From the NCBI GenBank assembly GCA_036897095.1, contig JAYMSP010002683.1:1-22933 (forward strand): DNA of 22,933 nt. The letters are read 5' to 3'. The translations under genes and the position numbers were made by a program. Origin of the DNA: Plantago elongata (taxonomy: Eukaryota > Streptophyta > Magnoliopsida > Lamiales > Plantaginaceae). The notes beneath the pieces were generated by a model. That model saw nothing but the letters and a program-made list of their open reading frames with translations, had not been told where the DNA came from and did no database searches. Below, piece by piece: positions 1-9,698 of this stretch. Every line of letters starts with the position of its first letter. Within the stretch, counting starts at the first letter, position 1.

Positions 1-1854
1 AAATTGTTCAAATTCCTTGATCTACCATTCGAGATAGAAACCATTAGCTTCTCCCTATCTTTGAGAGTGGCATTCTCTTGACGGTTTAATACCATAGATC
101 TAAAACTCAAGTTAGAAACCTTTGACATCTTCCCTTCTTTCGGAATCGGATTTTCATGATGGTTCAATTATCTTGATCTACCATTGGAGGTAGAAACCCT
201 TAGCTTCTCTCCTTCTTCACGCGTGCGATTCTCACAGCGGTTTAATACCCTCGATCTACAATTTCAGGTAGAAAAATTTGTCTTCTTCCCTTCATTGGTA
301 ATCGGATTCTCATGATGGTTCCATTTCCTCGATCTACCATTAGAAGAAGAAACCATTAGCTTCTCCCCTTATTCGGTTGTGGGATTCTTACAACGGTTTA
401 ATATAATGGATCTACAATTTGAGGTAGAAACCTTTGGCTTCTTCACTTCTTTGGGAGTCGGATTCTCATGATGGTTCAATTTCCTCGAACTACCATTCGA
501 GGTAGAAATCCTTAGCTTCTCCTCTTCTTTGGGTTTGGGATTCTCACAACCGTTTAATACACTCAATCTACGATTCGAGGTAGAAACCTTTGGCTTCTTC
601 CCTTTTTTCGGAGTCGGATTCTCATAATGGTTCAATTTCCTGGATCTACCATTCGATGTAGAAACCCTTAGCTTCTCCTCTTCTTTAGGTGTGGGATTCT
701 CACAATGGTTTAATATCCTCGATCTACAATTCAAGGTAGAAACCTTTAGCTTCGTCCCTTCTTTGGGAGTGGGATTCTTATGATCGTTCGATTTTTTCGA
801 TCAACCATTCGAGGTAGAAACCCTTAGCTTATCCCTTTCTTTGGATGTGGGATTCTCACGATGGTTCAATTTCCTCAATCTACAATTTGCGGTAGAATCC
901 TTTAGCTTCTTCAATTCTTTGGGAGTGGCATTCTCACAATTGTTCAATTCCCTCGATCTACCATTCGAGGTAAAACCTTTACCTTCATCCCTTCTTGGGA
1001 GTGGGATTCTTAAGATGGTTCAACTTCCTCGATCTACCATTTGAGGTAGGATCCTTTAGCTTCTCACTTTATTTGGGTGTGGGATTGTTAAAATTGTTCA
1101 AATTCTTGTATCTATCATTCGAGGTAGAAACCATTAGCTTCTCCCCTTCTTTTAGAGTGGCATTCTCACAACGGTTTAATACGCTCGATCTACAATTTGA
1201 ATTATAAACCTTTGGCTTCTTCCCTTCTCTGGGAGTGGGATTCTCCTGATGGTTGAATTTCCTCGATCTACCATTTCAGGTAGAAACCTATAGATTCTCC
1301 CCTTCTTCGGGTGTGGGATTGTAACAATGGTTAAAATTCCTTGATCTACCATTCGAGATAGTAACCATTAGCTTCTCCCTTTCTTTGAGAGTGGCATTCC
1401 CACAACGGTTCAATACCCTAGATCTAATATTCAAGGTAGAAACCTTTGGCTTCTTCCCTTCTTTGGGAATCAGATTCTTAAGATGGTTCAATTACCTCGA
1501 TCTACCATTCGAGGTAGAAACCCTTAGCTTCTCCCCTTCTTTGGGTGTGACATTCTCAAAACGTTTTAATACCCTCGATCTACAATTTGAGGTAGAAAAA
1601 TTTGTCTTCTTCCCTTCATTGGGAGTCGGATTCTCATGATGGATCCATTTCCTCGATCTATCATTCGCAGTAGAAACCCTTAGCTTCTCCCCTTCTTCGG
1701 TTGTGGGATTCTCACAACAGTTTAATATCATCGATCTACAATTTGAGGTAGAAACCTTTGGCTTCTTACCTTTTTTGGGAGTCGGATTCTCATGATGGTT
1801 CAATTTCCTCGATCTACCATTCGAGGTAGAAACCCTTAGCTTCTCCTCTTCTTT
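1..1854 (-). repeat. 78-bp tandem satellite array, left block
   Basis: About 24 head-to-tail monomers, read on the minus strand. The word beginning ctac(c/a) recurs at 22, 100, 178, 256, 334 and 412, exactly 78 bp apart. Two monomer kinds alternate, one near ctaccattcgaggtagaaa and one near ctacaatttgaggtagaaa, giving a 156-bp dimer. The stretch from about 22 to 500 matches that from about 1346 to 1830 including rare variants (for example gagatag, and gaaaaatttgtcttcttccc), so there is a further repeat level of about 1,324 bp, near 17 monomers. Because 78 is 26 codons, reading frames stay open for long distances on both strands (for example 734 to 369 on minus, 1385-1639 on plus). These are probably by-products of the unit length rather than genes, but see the findings. 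The block ends where element G begins. Confidence 0.95.
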
Positions 1855-2503
1855 GGTTAGCTGTATATCCGTCGACTTGAAGTGGCTTGTCCAGCAGCTT
1901 ACCAACTTCGAAGATTGCCTCTTTGTGATACAAAAATGCAGGTAGTCGATGAATCATCACCCAAACCGGAACTAATGGTGAATCCACAGCCATAGACGAA
2001 TCAGAGGACCATTTGCAGAACCTAAAGTTGTGTCCTGCGACGCTGGGGTTATCCAAACTTCGGAGTCGATTGTAATCCTCCTTAATAGCTAGTTTTACCA
2101 GGAATTCCTTCTTTTTCAAGAAACTAACCGTATATCGGGATTTGAGGTTCAAGTTTTTTAGAAACTTTGTGATTTCAAAAATCTTCGGGACTCGAAGGAA
2201 GAATTTCCCAATCAGTGACATCTGAAAAGGAATCGATAACCTATCGACTTCCGACTCATCAAACGAGATCGATGGCATACCGTTCACCATGGAAGAAATC
2301 TTCGAATTAACAATTACCCGTTCCTTCTTCATGTCACCAAAGAGATAATTGTTAGAATTGGCCATCCTTAACTCCGGAATAGTCGTAGGAGAGCGGGGTT
2401 GTCGGAAACAGGAAGAAGTCGCCGAGGCGTACGACGGACGCGGGTTGGGTAAAACACCAGATGGCGAAAACGAGGCCCCTTCAGCAAGAATTGACTCCGC
2501 CAT
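1814..2503 (-). pseudogene. LINE ORF1 (DUF4283), truncated and run into satellite
   Basis: A 229-residue frame from the ATG at 2503. Residues 1-60 are low-complexity, rich in Ser and Pro, beginning MAESILAEG. A DUF4283 domain, typical of ORF1 of plant L1 LINEs and believed to bind nucleic acid, spans about residues 62-215. Landmarks are FGDMKKERVIV, MVNGMPSISF, LIGKFF, SPLVPVWV, LYHKEAIFEVGKLL and VDGYTAN. The same landmarks occur in the ORF1s of elements D and F. Residues 217-229 are encoded by satellite in a frame other than the long open one, then a stop. The CCHC knuckle and acidic tail expected downstream are absent. The start is supported by the shared MAES start at 20857 in element F. 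No stop interrupts the LINE-derived part, but the protein lacks more than half of the usual ORF1, so it is unlikely to work. Confidence 0.8.
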
Positions 2504-2670
2504 GAGGCGGAGGGGAGATTTCCGACCTCAAACGAGTCGGATTCGTCTGTATTAACGGCCGGAGGCGATCCAATTGATGACGGCGGCGGCTACTGTTTAG
2601 GGTTTCGGAAATGAGAATTGGGAATTGCTGAGAGAGCGTTTTTTAGAGAGAGAATTTTGCAAGTATAATT
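1855..2670 (-). mobile_element. LINE element G, 5' part only (5'UTR and partial ORF1)
   Basis: A minus-strand LINE fragment cut into the satellite. It starts near 2670 with about 167 bp of leader, including an AAACCCTAA-type stretch often seen in plant leaders, then ORF1 from the ATG at 2503. It stops inside ORF1, at the codons for GYTAN, where satellite takes over without poly(A). LINE copies are normally cut at the 5' end, so a copy with the 5' end kept and the 3' end lost is unusual. On the minus strand the satellite breaks near monomer position 70 and resumes near position 57, an overlap of about 13 bp (caaacaaggggaa against caaagaagaggag, 10 of 13). That fits a target-site duplication, and suggests reverse transcription primed from an internal A-rich site. 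Loss of the 3' part by recombination is the alternative. Confidence 0.75.
2504..2670 (-). other. 5' leader of LINE element G
   Basis: GC-rich leader between satellite and the ORF1 ATG, with a run of GCCGCC-type triplets, an aaaccctaa stretch and ctctctct runs as read on the minus strand. LINEs carry an internal promoter in this region, but no specific motif could be confirmed by eye. It is not alike, at a glance, to the leaders of elements E and F except at the atggcggagtc start shared with F. Confidence 0.5.
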
Positions 2671-2969
2671 TTCCCCTTGTTTGTGTGTGGGATTCTCACA
2701 ATGGTTACCTTCATCCCTTCTTTGGGAGTTGGATTCTTACGATGGTTCAACTTCCTCGATCTATCATTTGAGGTAGGATCCTTTAGCTTCTCACTTTATT
2801 TGGGTTTGGGATTGTAAAAATTGTTCAAATTCCTTGATCTACCATTCGAGGTAGAAACCATTAGCTTCTAACCTTCGTTGAGATGGGTATTCCCACAACG
2901 GTTTAATACGCTCGATCTACAATTCGAATTAGAAACCTTTGGCTTCTTCCCTTCTTTGGGAGTGGGATT
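2671..2969 (-). repeat. 78-bp satellite, left block continued
   Basis: About four monomers in the same minus orientation as the left block. The stretch 2707-2960 is a near copy of 978-1232, sharing the rare words accttcatccctt, ggatcctttagcttctcac and gctcgatctacaatt, so it belongs to the same higher-order repeat. At 2706/2707 a 36-bp piece present at 937-972 is missing. The block stops at gggatt, and a short word caaagaagg, in the opposite satellite sense, precedes element A. Confidence 0.9.
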
Positions 2970-3797
2970 TCAAAGAAGGTTTTTGGTTTGGTCTTTTTAT
3001 GGCTATGAATTGGCTTTTCATGATGAGTAATTACCTGTCAATTCATAGTTACATACACTATGCATTTCATACCCTTGGTAATGTTCAAATGGATCTGGGC
3101 ATTTGTCTACATGATTATTGGTCTTGTTCTGTTAGTTGGAGTTGCTGCAGAAGATGTAGTGATGATACTGTATGCATTTTAGTTCAAATAGTGTTTCCTC
3201 AAGAGATCATAAGGTGGAGAAATTGGAATCATATGGGCAGCAGTTGTGTAGATCTTTGGGCAGATATGGAAGAATTTTGGCAGATACTCCACTACATTGG
3301 CATTGGGCAGGCACAGGTGAGTATGGGGATTTGCATAATTGACACATACATTTGCATGGTGGATGTCGAAGGCAATAGGTATGGCACATGGCACGGCATA
3401 TGGCATGGTGACTGGCACTACAACCTAGTCCAGAGACACTACTGGGGAGTTTCTGGCGGTTAGCACGACATATGGCACTACAATCTTGGGCATAGACACG
3501 ACTTTAGGCACCATAGACCGTGGAACAGTTGTGTCATCGTGGCACGAAGACATTCTTTTGGGATCATGTAAAAGGCTTATGGCACGCATTTTGCATCTAC
3601 TTTGGATAAGTCTTCTAATGATCTAGTAAATTTTGTAAATGGGGATTTTATAGTAGCTTGATTAGCTAGTTGGGTATTTTGGTGGGATGTAATTATTTTG
3701 CGTCTCTTGGGGTTTGCGAGTTCCTTTAAACCGCCATTATTATTATATATATAAAACCCGAGAGCCTAGGCTCTTTTTTTTTAAAAAAAAAAAAAAA
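2970..3797 (+). mobile_element. LINE copy A, 5'-truncated 3' end
   Basis: About 830 bp with no clear coding frame, ending in the family's 3' signature. The signature is a TGGCAC-rich stretch (3290-3540), then cattcttttgggatcatg, gggatgtaattattttgcg, ttcctttaaaccgcc, a TATATATAAAA stretch, the palindrome GAGCCTAGGCTC (3762-3773), a T run and 15 A. The last roughly 280 bp align along their length with copies B, C and D. It sits at the switch in satellite polarity: minus-sense on its left, plus-sense on its right, where the satellite resumes near monomer position 22-25. No target-site duplication is therefore apparent. The 174-residue frame at 2939-3463 is rich in Trp, Cys and His, follows the repeated GGCAC text, and is not considered a gene. 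Confidence 0.85.
3762..3797 (+). other. LINE 3'-terminal palindrome, T run and poly(A), copy A
   Basis: GAGCCTAGGCTC is a perfect 12-bp palindrome. It is followed by a run of T (3774-3782) and 15 A (3783-3797). The same arrangement ends copies C, D and E, and a decayed form ends B. It probably marks the RNA end recognised by the LINE enzyme. Confidence 0.8.
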
Positions 3798-3857
3798 GAA
3801 GAGGGAATTGAACTATTTTGAGAATGCCACTCCCAAAGAAGGGGAGAAGCTAAGGTT
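3798..3857 (+). repeat. 78-bp satellite fragment between LINE copies A and B
   Basis: Less than one monomer, now plus-sense: gagggaattgaact, then gagaatgccactcccaaag, then ggggagaagctaaggtt. It is the first plus-sense satellite in the window. Its last 17 bp (3841-3857) recur after copy B as its target-site duplication. Confidence 0.9.
3841..3857 (+). repeat. Target-site duplication of LINE copy B (left copy)
   Basis: ggggagaagctaaggtt here and ggggagaagctaaaggtt at 5496-5513, directly after the poly(A) of copy B; they differ by one inserted A. Because the target is a satellite the match alone could come from neighbouring monomers. The overlap in monomer phase shows the duplication independently. 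Confidence 0.75.
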
Positions 3858-4151
3858 GTAGTTGAATCTGACTTAAAACTAGCTATACAGTTGATCACAA
3901 AGCCAAACCACAATTGGAACTGGAAGCTCAGCACCTTGTTAGAAAAGATTATCCAGCTCTGCAGAAATAAAGAGATAATATTTCATCACATGTATAGAGA
4001 AGTGAACACAATTGCTGATTTTCTAGCCACAGATGCATTGTAGGCAAAGAGAACATGCACCTATACCCCAGATGACCTACCTATCAGAGTGAGGTAGCTT
4101 GAATATGGAGATAACACTGGAATTGCATACATAAGAAGGGTAAATGGTTAG
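3855..4151 (+). pseudogene. LINE ORF2 C-terminus, RNase H fragment
   Basis: One frame of 98 codons translates as the end of a plant LINE ORF2. VVESDLKLAIQLI carries the Asp of the RNase H active site, then NWKLSTLLEKI, then FHHMYREVNTIADFLATDAL, the usual last RNase H strand and helix, then a tail ending GIAYIRRVNG and a stop at 4149. The tail matches that of element D, which ends LAYIRRTNG, so the natural end of ORF2 is secure. Two in-frame TAG codons, at 4041 and 4095, break it; at the second, D has CAA (Gln). The start is the truncation point, so no start codon is expected. It is not functional. Confidence 0.85.
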
Positions 4152-5487
4152 ATACTTCACATCAGGTTTAAGTGTTCTTCTTTGGTATGTTTTGGTTATC
4201 AACATATGGCTTTTTGTGTGTGATTATTATGGTGTGTACATGTTTGTAAATATATTATAGGGTTCAAGACTGAAAACATTTGGCAGTCTTCTTGTTTTGA
4301 TCTGTTTGCTTTTGTTATGACCTGTAGAAATCCCCTGATGAAAAAAAAAGCCATGACTATAGGTAGAAAAGGCAAATGGTCGAAAAACAGAACAAGACCA
4401 CTAGTATCTTCCCAGTGTTCACAAAAAATCTCATAAATCAGGGGTAAAAAACATGTTAGGAGACTATATGGGCTGAAGAAATATATTACACATAACTGGG
4501 AAGAATCTACTAGCTATAGTGTTTGTTTTGTATGCTACATTGTGTTGGTGTCTTTGTTCGTTTGGGACTAGGGTGGTTGCGTATGCATTTTCAACTATAC
4601 TAGAGGTGGTCTCAGATCTTTCTTTGGCTATTGGTACTATAGAGTAGTTGCTTGTTACTTGTACAACTTCCCAATATCATTGTATGTATGTTATGATGGA
4701 GGTTAGGGTAGCTAAAGATTGTAATGAGGATATGATAGATAAGAACCTTGTAAGGAATGTTAATTTGGTAGATAGCTTTCAGGTTTCTTTCTGCTGTGAC
4801 ACTAGACTTGGCCGGCTTCAGTTCGGGGATAGGGTCATGATAGTTGATCTGCAGAAACCATACTAGATGGGAAGCTTGTTATGCAATCTTAACATGAACT
4901 TGGATCTGACTGAATTGGTTCTTGGCAATGCTTGCCTTGGTAGAAGGCATGACAGATGGTATAGTTTTAGGCCTTTTTCTGGGATCAGCTACAATGATCT
5001 TTACTATAGTTATGACACAATTATTGGAATTCGTAGTGGCACATGGCTTGGGGACTGGCATGACACTCCAGCAAAGAGATATGGCACGTGTAATGGCACA
5101 TGGCACGGGAACTGGCAGGATTGGCAATGTATTGGAATCCCTAGTCATTGGTACTGTATTGGAATCCCTGGTCATTGGCACATAATATAGCACCACAAAC
5201 TCGGTCTCTGGCACAAAGGTTGGCATCACAAACCTGGGGACTGGCGTGTTAACGCAGCGCAGACGCATTCTTTTGGGATCATGAACAAGGCTTATGGCAC
5301 GCACCTAGTACCTATTACAGATAAGTCTCCTAATGATCTAGTATATTTTGCATATGGTAGTTTTGTAGTAGCTTAGTTAGCTATTTGGGCCTTTAGTTGG
5401 AATGTAATTATTTTGTGACTCCTCATGTTTGCGGGTTCCTTCAAACCGCCCTGATTATTATATATAAAACCCAAGACTCTTTTATTA
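4152..5487 (+). other. LINE 3'UTR, copy B
   Basis: Non-coding by homology: it lies between the ORF2 stop and the poly(A). It holds an A-rich block at 4330-4470, a stretch around 4640-4870 that happens to be open for 72 codons, and the TGGCAC-rich part at 5036-5230. The conserved end follows, with cattcttttgggatcatg at 5268 and gggttccttcaaaccgccc at 5433. The frames at 4867-5190 and 4922-5185 follow the repeated text in different frames and show no family likeness. Confidence 0.75.
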
Positions 5488-5495
5488 GAAAAAAA

Positions 5496-7061
5496 GGGGA
5501 GAAGCTAAAGGTTTCTTCCTCGAACGGTAAATAGAGGGAATTAAACTACTGTGGGAATGCAACTCTCAAAGACGGGGACAAGCTAATGGTTTCTACCTCA
5601 TATTGAACTATCGTGAGAACCCCACACCCAAAGAAGGGGAGAAGCTAAAGGTTTCTACCTCGAATGGAAGATCGAGGGAATTGAATTGTTGTAATAATAC
5701 CACTCTCAAAGAAGGGGAGAAGTGGGTTATACCTCGAATTGTAGGTCAAGGAATTTGAACCATTGTTACAACCCCACACCCAAAGAACGGGAGAAGCTAA
5801 AGGTTTCTACCTCGAATGGTAGATCGAGCAAATTAAACCATCATGAGAATCCCACTCCCAAAGAAGGGAAAAATCCAAAGGTTTCTATCTCGAAAGGTAG
5901 ATCGAGGGTATCAAACCGTTGTGAGAATGCCACTCTCAAAGAAGAAGAGAAGCTAATGGTTTCTACCTCGAATGGTGGATCTAGGAATTTGAACAATTGT
6001 TAGAATCCCACACCCAAAGAATGAGAGAAGCTAATTGATCCTACCTCGAATGGTAGATAGAGGAAATTCACCAATCGTGAGAATCCCATTCCCAAAGAAG
6101 GGAGAAGCTATGGGTTTCTAACTCGAATGGTAGACTGAGGGAATTCAACCATTGTGGGAATGCTACTCTCAAAGAAGGGGACAAGCTAATAGTTTTTACA
6201 TCGTATTGAAGTATCGTGAGAATCACACACCCAAAGAAGGGGAGAAGCTAAATGTTTCTACCTCGAATGGTAGATCAAACGAATTGAACCGTTTTGAGAA
6301 TGCCTCTCTAAGCAGACAAGCTAAGGGTTTCTACATCGTATTGAACTATCGTGAGAATCCCACAACCAAAGAAGGGGAGAAGCTAATGGTTTCTACTCGA
6401 ATGGTAGATTGAGGATATTGAATCATTGTGGGAATGCCACTGTCAAAGACGGGGACAAGCTAATGGTTTCTACCTCGTATTGAACTATTGTGAGAACCCC
6501 ACACCAAAAGAAAGGGGAGAAGCTAAAGGTTTCTACCTCGAATGGTAGATCTAGTGAATTGAACCATTGTAATAATACCATTCTAAAAGAAGGGTAGAAG
6601 TTAATGGTTTCTACCTCAAATTATCGATCAAGGAATTTGAACCATTGTTAGAATCCCACAAACCAAAGAAGGGGAGAATCTAAAGGTTTCTACCATGAGT
6701 GGCAGATAGTGGAAATTGAACCATCGTGAGAATCCCACTCCCAAAGAAGGAGAGAAGCTAAGGGTTTCTACCTCGAATGGTAGATAGAGGGAATTGAACC
6801 ATTGTGGGAATGCCATTCTCAAAGGACGGGGACCAGCTAATGGTTTCTACCTCGTATTGAACTATTGTGAGAACCCCACAGCCAAAGAAAGGGGAGAAGC
6901 TAAAGGTTTGTACCTCGAATGGTAGATCGAGGGAATTGAACCGTTGTAATAATACCATTCTAAGAGAAGGATAGAAGCTAATGGTTTCTACCTCGAATTG
7001 TCGATCAAGGAATTTGAACAATTGTAAGAATCGCACACCCAAAGAAGGGGAGAATCTAAAG
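5496..7061 (+). repeat. 78-bp satellite array, plus sense, first right block
   Basis: About 20 plus-sense monomers of the type ggtttctacctcgaatggta, gatcgagggaattgaacc, gagaatcccactcccaaag, ggggagaagctaa. Some monomers are 62 bp: cctcgtattgaactat replaces cctcg plus 17 bp before attgaac. The distance from ctacc at 5593 to the next at 5655 is exactly 62. A block of four 78-bp and one 62-bp monomer repeats, seen as gtgggaatgcc at 6428 and 6804 (376 bp). Long open frames such as 5722-6003 come from 78 being 26 codons and are broken by the 62-bp monomers. The block is cut by copy C after monomer position 1. Confidence 0.95.
7047..7061 (+). repeat. Target-site duplication of LINE copy C (left copy)
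   Basis: ggggagaatctaaag here and tgggagaagctaatg at 7861-7875 after the poly(A); 12 of 15 bases agree and the two stretches occupy the same monomer positions (65 to 1). Confidence 0.65.
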
Positions 7062-7860
7062 TGTCTATTGGAATAGTAGAGTTGTCAGGCCATATACTGC
7101 AGTTAAAATCCACATGGTTGTAGTGCAGAGTCTTCAGTAGATGGGAATTTGTTGGTATTGATGCCTAGGCAGATGGTTTGGAAGAGGGCACTGTAGATTT
7201 TGGCCTGGGAGCATCTATATTGGCATGCTCTTTTACTATTACTCGTGGGCTGGAATATGGAATTGCACATGGATTGAAGAATGGATGTCAATGCAGTGAG
7301 GGTTCATGACATGAGCAATAGCACATGGAAAGGGCATTGGCACGGGCAGAATTGGTACTACATTGACATCCCTAGGCACTGGCACACAATATGGCACTTC
7401 AGACTTGGCTACTGGCACGGAGTGCAGATACATGGCACGGGCAATGGCACATGGCAAGGTCAATGGCACGGGCATAATTGGCTCTACATTGACATCCCGG
7501 CATTGGCACACAATATGGCACCTCCAACTGCATTGGCACACAATATGGCACCTTCAACTTGACTGTTCGCACGAAGATGGGCAACATACACCTGGGAACG
7601 TTCGGGTAAATGCAGCTTATACACACTCTTTTGGAATCATGGTCAAGGCATATGGCACATATCTAGGATCTTTTACGGACAATTTGCCCATTGATCTAGT
7701 ATATTTTGTATATGGTTGTTTTGTTATAGCTTGGTTAGCTAGGTGGGTTTGTCGTTGGGATGTAATTATTGCACGACTCCTCATGTTTGCAGGTTCCAAC
7801 AAACCGCCCTGATTTATATATATAAAATCCAAGAGCCTAGGCTCTTTTATTAAAAAAAAA
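7062..7860 (+). mobile_element. LINE copy C, 5'-truncated 3' end
   Basis: About 800 bp of the family 3'UTR with no coding remnant. The TGGCAC-rich part (7318-7570) is the longest in the window and contains local direct repeats: ttggcacacaatatggcacc occurs twice near 7503 and 7531, and ctacattgacatccc twice near 7358 and 7483. The conserved end follows: actcttttggaatcatgg at 7625, gggatgtaattattgca at 7757, tccaacaaaccgccc at 7795, then GAGCCTAGGCTC (7833-7844) and A run to 7860. Frames such as 7281-7562 and 7363-7812 follow the repeat in several registers and are not genes. Confidence 0.9.
7833..7860 (+). other. LINE 3'-terminal palindrome, T run and poly(A), copy C
   Basis: Perfect GAGCCTAGGCTC, then ttttatt and nine A. 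Identical in the palindrome to copy A. Confidence 0.8.
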
Positions 7861-8030
7861 TGGGAGAAGCTAATGATTTCTATCTTGAATGGTAGATCGA
7901 GTAAATTGAACCATCGTAAGAATCTCACTCCCAAAGAAGGGAAGAAGATAAAGGTTTCTACCTCTAATGGCAGATAGAGTAAACTGAACCATCGTGAGAA
8001 TCCCACTCCGAAAGAAGGAGAGAATCTAAG
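7861..8030 (+). repeat. 78-bp satellite between LINE copies C and E
   Basis: About 2.2 plus-sense monomers, starting at monomer position 65 after copy C and ending at position 78 (gagaatctaag) where element E begins. Confidence 0.95.
8017..8030 (+). repeat. Target-site duplication of element E (left copy)
   Basis: ggagagaatctaag here and gtagagaagctaag at 9888-9901 after the poly(A); 12 of 14 bases agree, same monomer positions 65-78. Confidence 0.65.
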
Positions 8031-8381
8031 AGTAAACAGATCTGCGTGAATCGCTTCGGAGTTGCACAGATCTGACTACTCTTCCGACTGTGCACCCATC
8101 ACCCCGCCGTTGCCCTCCCTTGATGCCCTACCACTTCGTCTTCGCCTTGTCCTTTGTTCTCAGTTTTCCTTTCGCTGGATTTTCCTACTCGCGGTTTCAT
8201 TTTCTTGTGCCGCCACCCTCCTTCCACCCTCCAATGCCCGTCTTCCCTGACCCGGTTCGGTTTTCTTCTTCTCTGTCTGATTGCCTATTCCGGTTAGTAT
8301 GCTATTTCTCTAATGGTGTCTTTTTCTTCTCGGGCTGGTGCAGGCTCGATGCACAAGTTTGGGGCTCTTTCGTTTGGGTAG
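8031..8381 (+). other. 5' leader of element E
   Basis: Pyrimidine- and C-rich leader. acagatctg occurs twice, at 8036-8044 and 8066-8074, 30 bp apart. A frame of 112 codons at 8090-8428 is open, but its composition is that of CT-rich leader and it shows no domain, so it is left out as a gene. Any internal promoter should lie here; none could be identified by motif. Confidence 0.5.
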
Positions 8382-9698
8382 GGCCCGACCCGTCAATGTG
8401 TGCATCCCTCATTTGGGAGGTGTTTTGACCCGGGTATTCATGGTATGTGTAAACTTCAAAAAGATCACTCGGTGAATTTTTTTGATAACGTTCCTAGCCA
8501 TCGTAATTTGGTGTGTTCTAAATCTGCGGTGGGTAAGAATGGCAATCAGGAAGTATGTTTCAACTCGGATGAAATTGCAGCATTGGCAGCTCCATTTGCC
8601 CATACGCTGATTGGTAAATTCTCCTCTTTTGTTCCTCACATTGCGCTAATAGCTCCAGCATTGAAGGGAAAGTTCAATGTTAGTTTTATTTATTCTCGAA
8701 TGGTATGCTCGAGGTTCATGTTGGAAGATGACTTCTTGTATCTTCGGTTAAAAGGTGCTCTGTTTATTGCTGATTGCTTCATGTCTATTTTGGAATGGTC
8801 AGCTAATGTTGATTATGCAGTTGACATGCCTCTTGTTCCTGTTTGGCTCACATTGAAAAACGTCCCATTCATGATTTTTCAATCTGAAGCATTGTATGAA
8901 ATCTTGAATTTGCTGGGTAAGCCTCTTAGAGTTGATGATGCTACTTCTAATATGTCTAGATTGGACAGAGTTAGAGCATGTGTTTTGTTGGATGTTTCTA
9001 AACCTCTACTGGAGTCTTTTTATTTGGTGTACCTTGGCCTGAAAGTTGAGTTCAAAGTTATTTACGACTTTGTTCTTGTCTATTGTGGTATTTGTTGCAA
9101 GCTTGGTCATGAGAAAGTAAATTGTTTGAGCTCTCATAAGGAGCATAATGGATTTACATCGAGTCCTTTGTCTTCTCCTGTAATTTAGGATTCGATTATT
9201 TCTACCTTATCTAGTATCTCTGATAGTAAGCTTTTGGTTGTTGAATACTCTGTGATTGTCTCTACGGAACATGTCCCTATTGTAGAGAAGGAATCGGTGG
9301 ATTTCCCTTTTCTGTTTGAAGGCTACTTTGAGCCTGATTTGCATGAGGTTTTTGAACCTGTGGATGTTGTTGTTTGCAAAGATAGACATGATTTCCTTTA
9401 CATGTATGTTGGTCATGAATGGTCTGTTGAAGATGAGATTGGTTTCTCGGGTGATAAGCTTTTGCTCTATCCCATGCCCTTGTTGGTGGATTATAGTGTG
9501 GTCTCTGAGCCTACTATTCTAAAGCATAGAAGAAGAAGATCTGAAGGATCCATTCCTTCTATTATAGTGAAGTTTATGCAGTATAGTTCCTGTGCATTTG
9601 GTTCTTTGGAAGATTCTGGGTCGGATGGCGAAGATAATGGGTCTTTTCAGGATTTTTGTGTATCCCTTAGCTTCTCTGCATTTGATTCATATGACTGA
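8382..9698 (+). pseudogene. LINE ORF1 of element E (DUF4283 and CCHC knuckle), one amber stop
   Basis: A single frame runs from 8382 to the TGA at 9696-9698, broken only by TAG at 9186-9188. The first ATG in frame is at 8445; the ORF1 of D and the related F and G have longer N-termini, so the true start may lie upstream in a shifted frame. The DUF4283-like domain lies at about 8550-9010 (HTLIGKFSS, PLVPVWLTLKNVPFMIF, SEALYEILNLLGKPLRVD). A CCHC zinc knuckle at 9084-9125 has the spacing C-x2-C-x4-H-x4-C (CGICCKLGHEKVNC). After the amber codon the frame continues for 169 codons rich in Asp, Glu and Ser. The product would be the nucleic-acid-binding partner of the LINE particle. The domain calls are confident; the activity is lost unless the stop is read through. 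Confidence 0.8.

Larger units (their letters stand above)
3855..5495 (+). mobile_element. LINE copy B, 5'-truncated (RNase H tail and 3'UTR)
   Basis: A LINE cut at its 5' end inside the RNase H domain of ORF2. It has 3855-4151 coding remnant, 1.3 kb of 3'UTR and a decayed terminal signature (gactcttttattag, then A run ending 5495). The 3'UTR matches element D in several blocks: the region around 4320-4510 (agaaatcccctga, aggcaaatgg, cttcccag, aaaacatgttagg), cttgttacttgtaca at 4650, and the TGGCAC-rich part at 5036-5230. It has only one copy of the block that is duplicated in D. Its target-site duplication is the clearest in the window. Confidence 0.9.

Noticed and set aside
369-734. Reading frames of 60-137 codons over the satellite as genes
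   Set aside because: They arise on both strands because the unit is 78 bp, and have no start context, domain or flanking gene signals. They are kept only as a finding on unit length.
1-1854. Possible CRISPR-like array because of short regular repeats
   Set aside because: The units are head-to-tail without unique spacers, diverge along their whole length and lie in plant retroelement DNA.
2939-3463. 174-codon frame at the start of LINE copy A
   Set aside because: It begins in satellite, crosses the LINE junction and follows the GGCAC-rich text; copies B, C and D do not keep this frame.
3762-3782. Bacterial-type terminator: palindrome plus T run
   Set aside because: It lies immediately before the poly(A) tail of a LINE in every copy, in plant DNA; it is the LINE 3' end.
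5433-5452. tRNA B-box-like word gggttccttcaaaccgcc suggesting a SINE or tRNA
   Set aside because: No A box or cloverleaf is found upstream, and the word is part of the conserved LINE 3'UTR in four copies.
8298-8343. Intron in the leader of element E (gttagtatgc to ggtgcag)
   Set aside because: GT-AG ends and a pyrimidine stretch are there, but at about 46 bp it is shorter than usual plant introns and LINE RNAs are not normally spliced.
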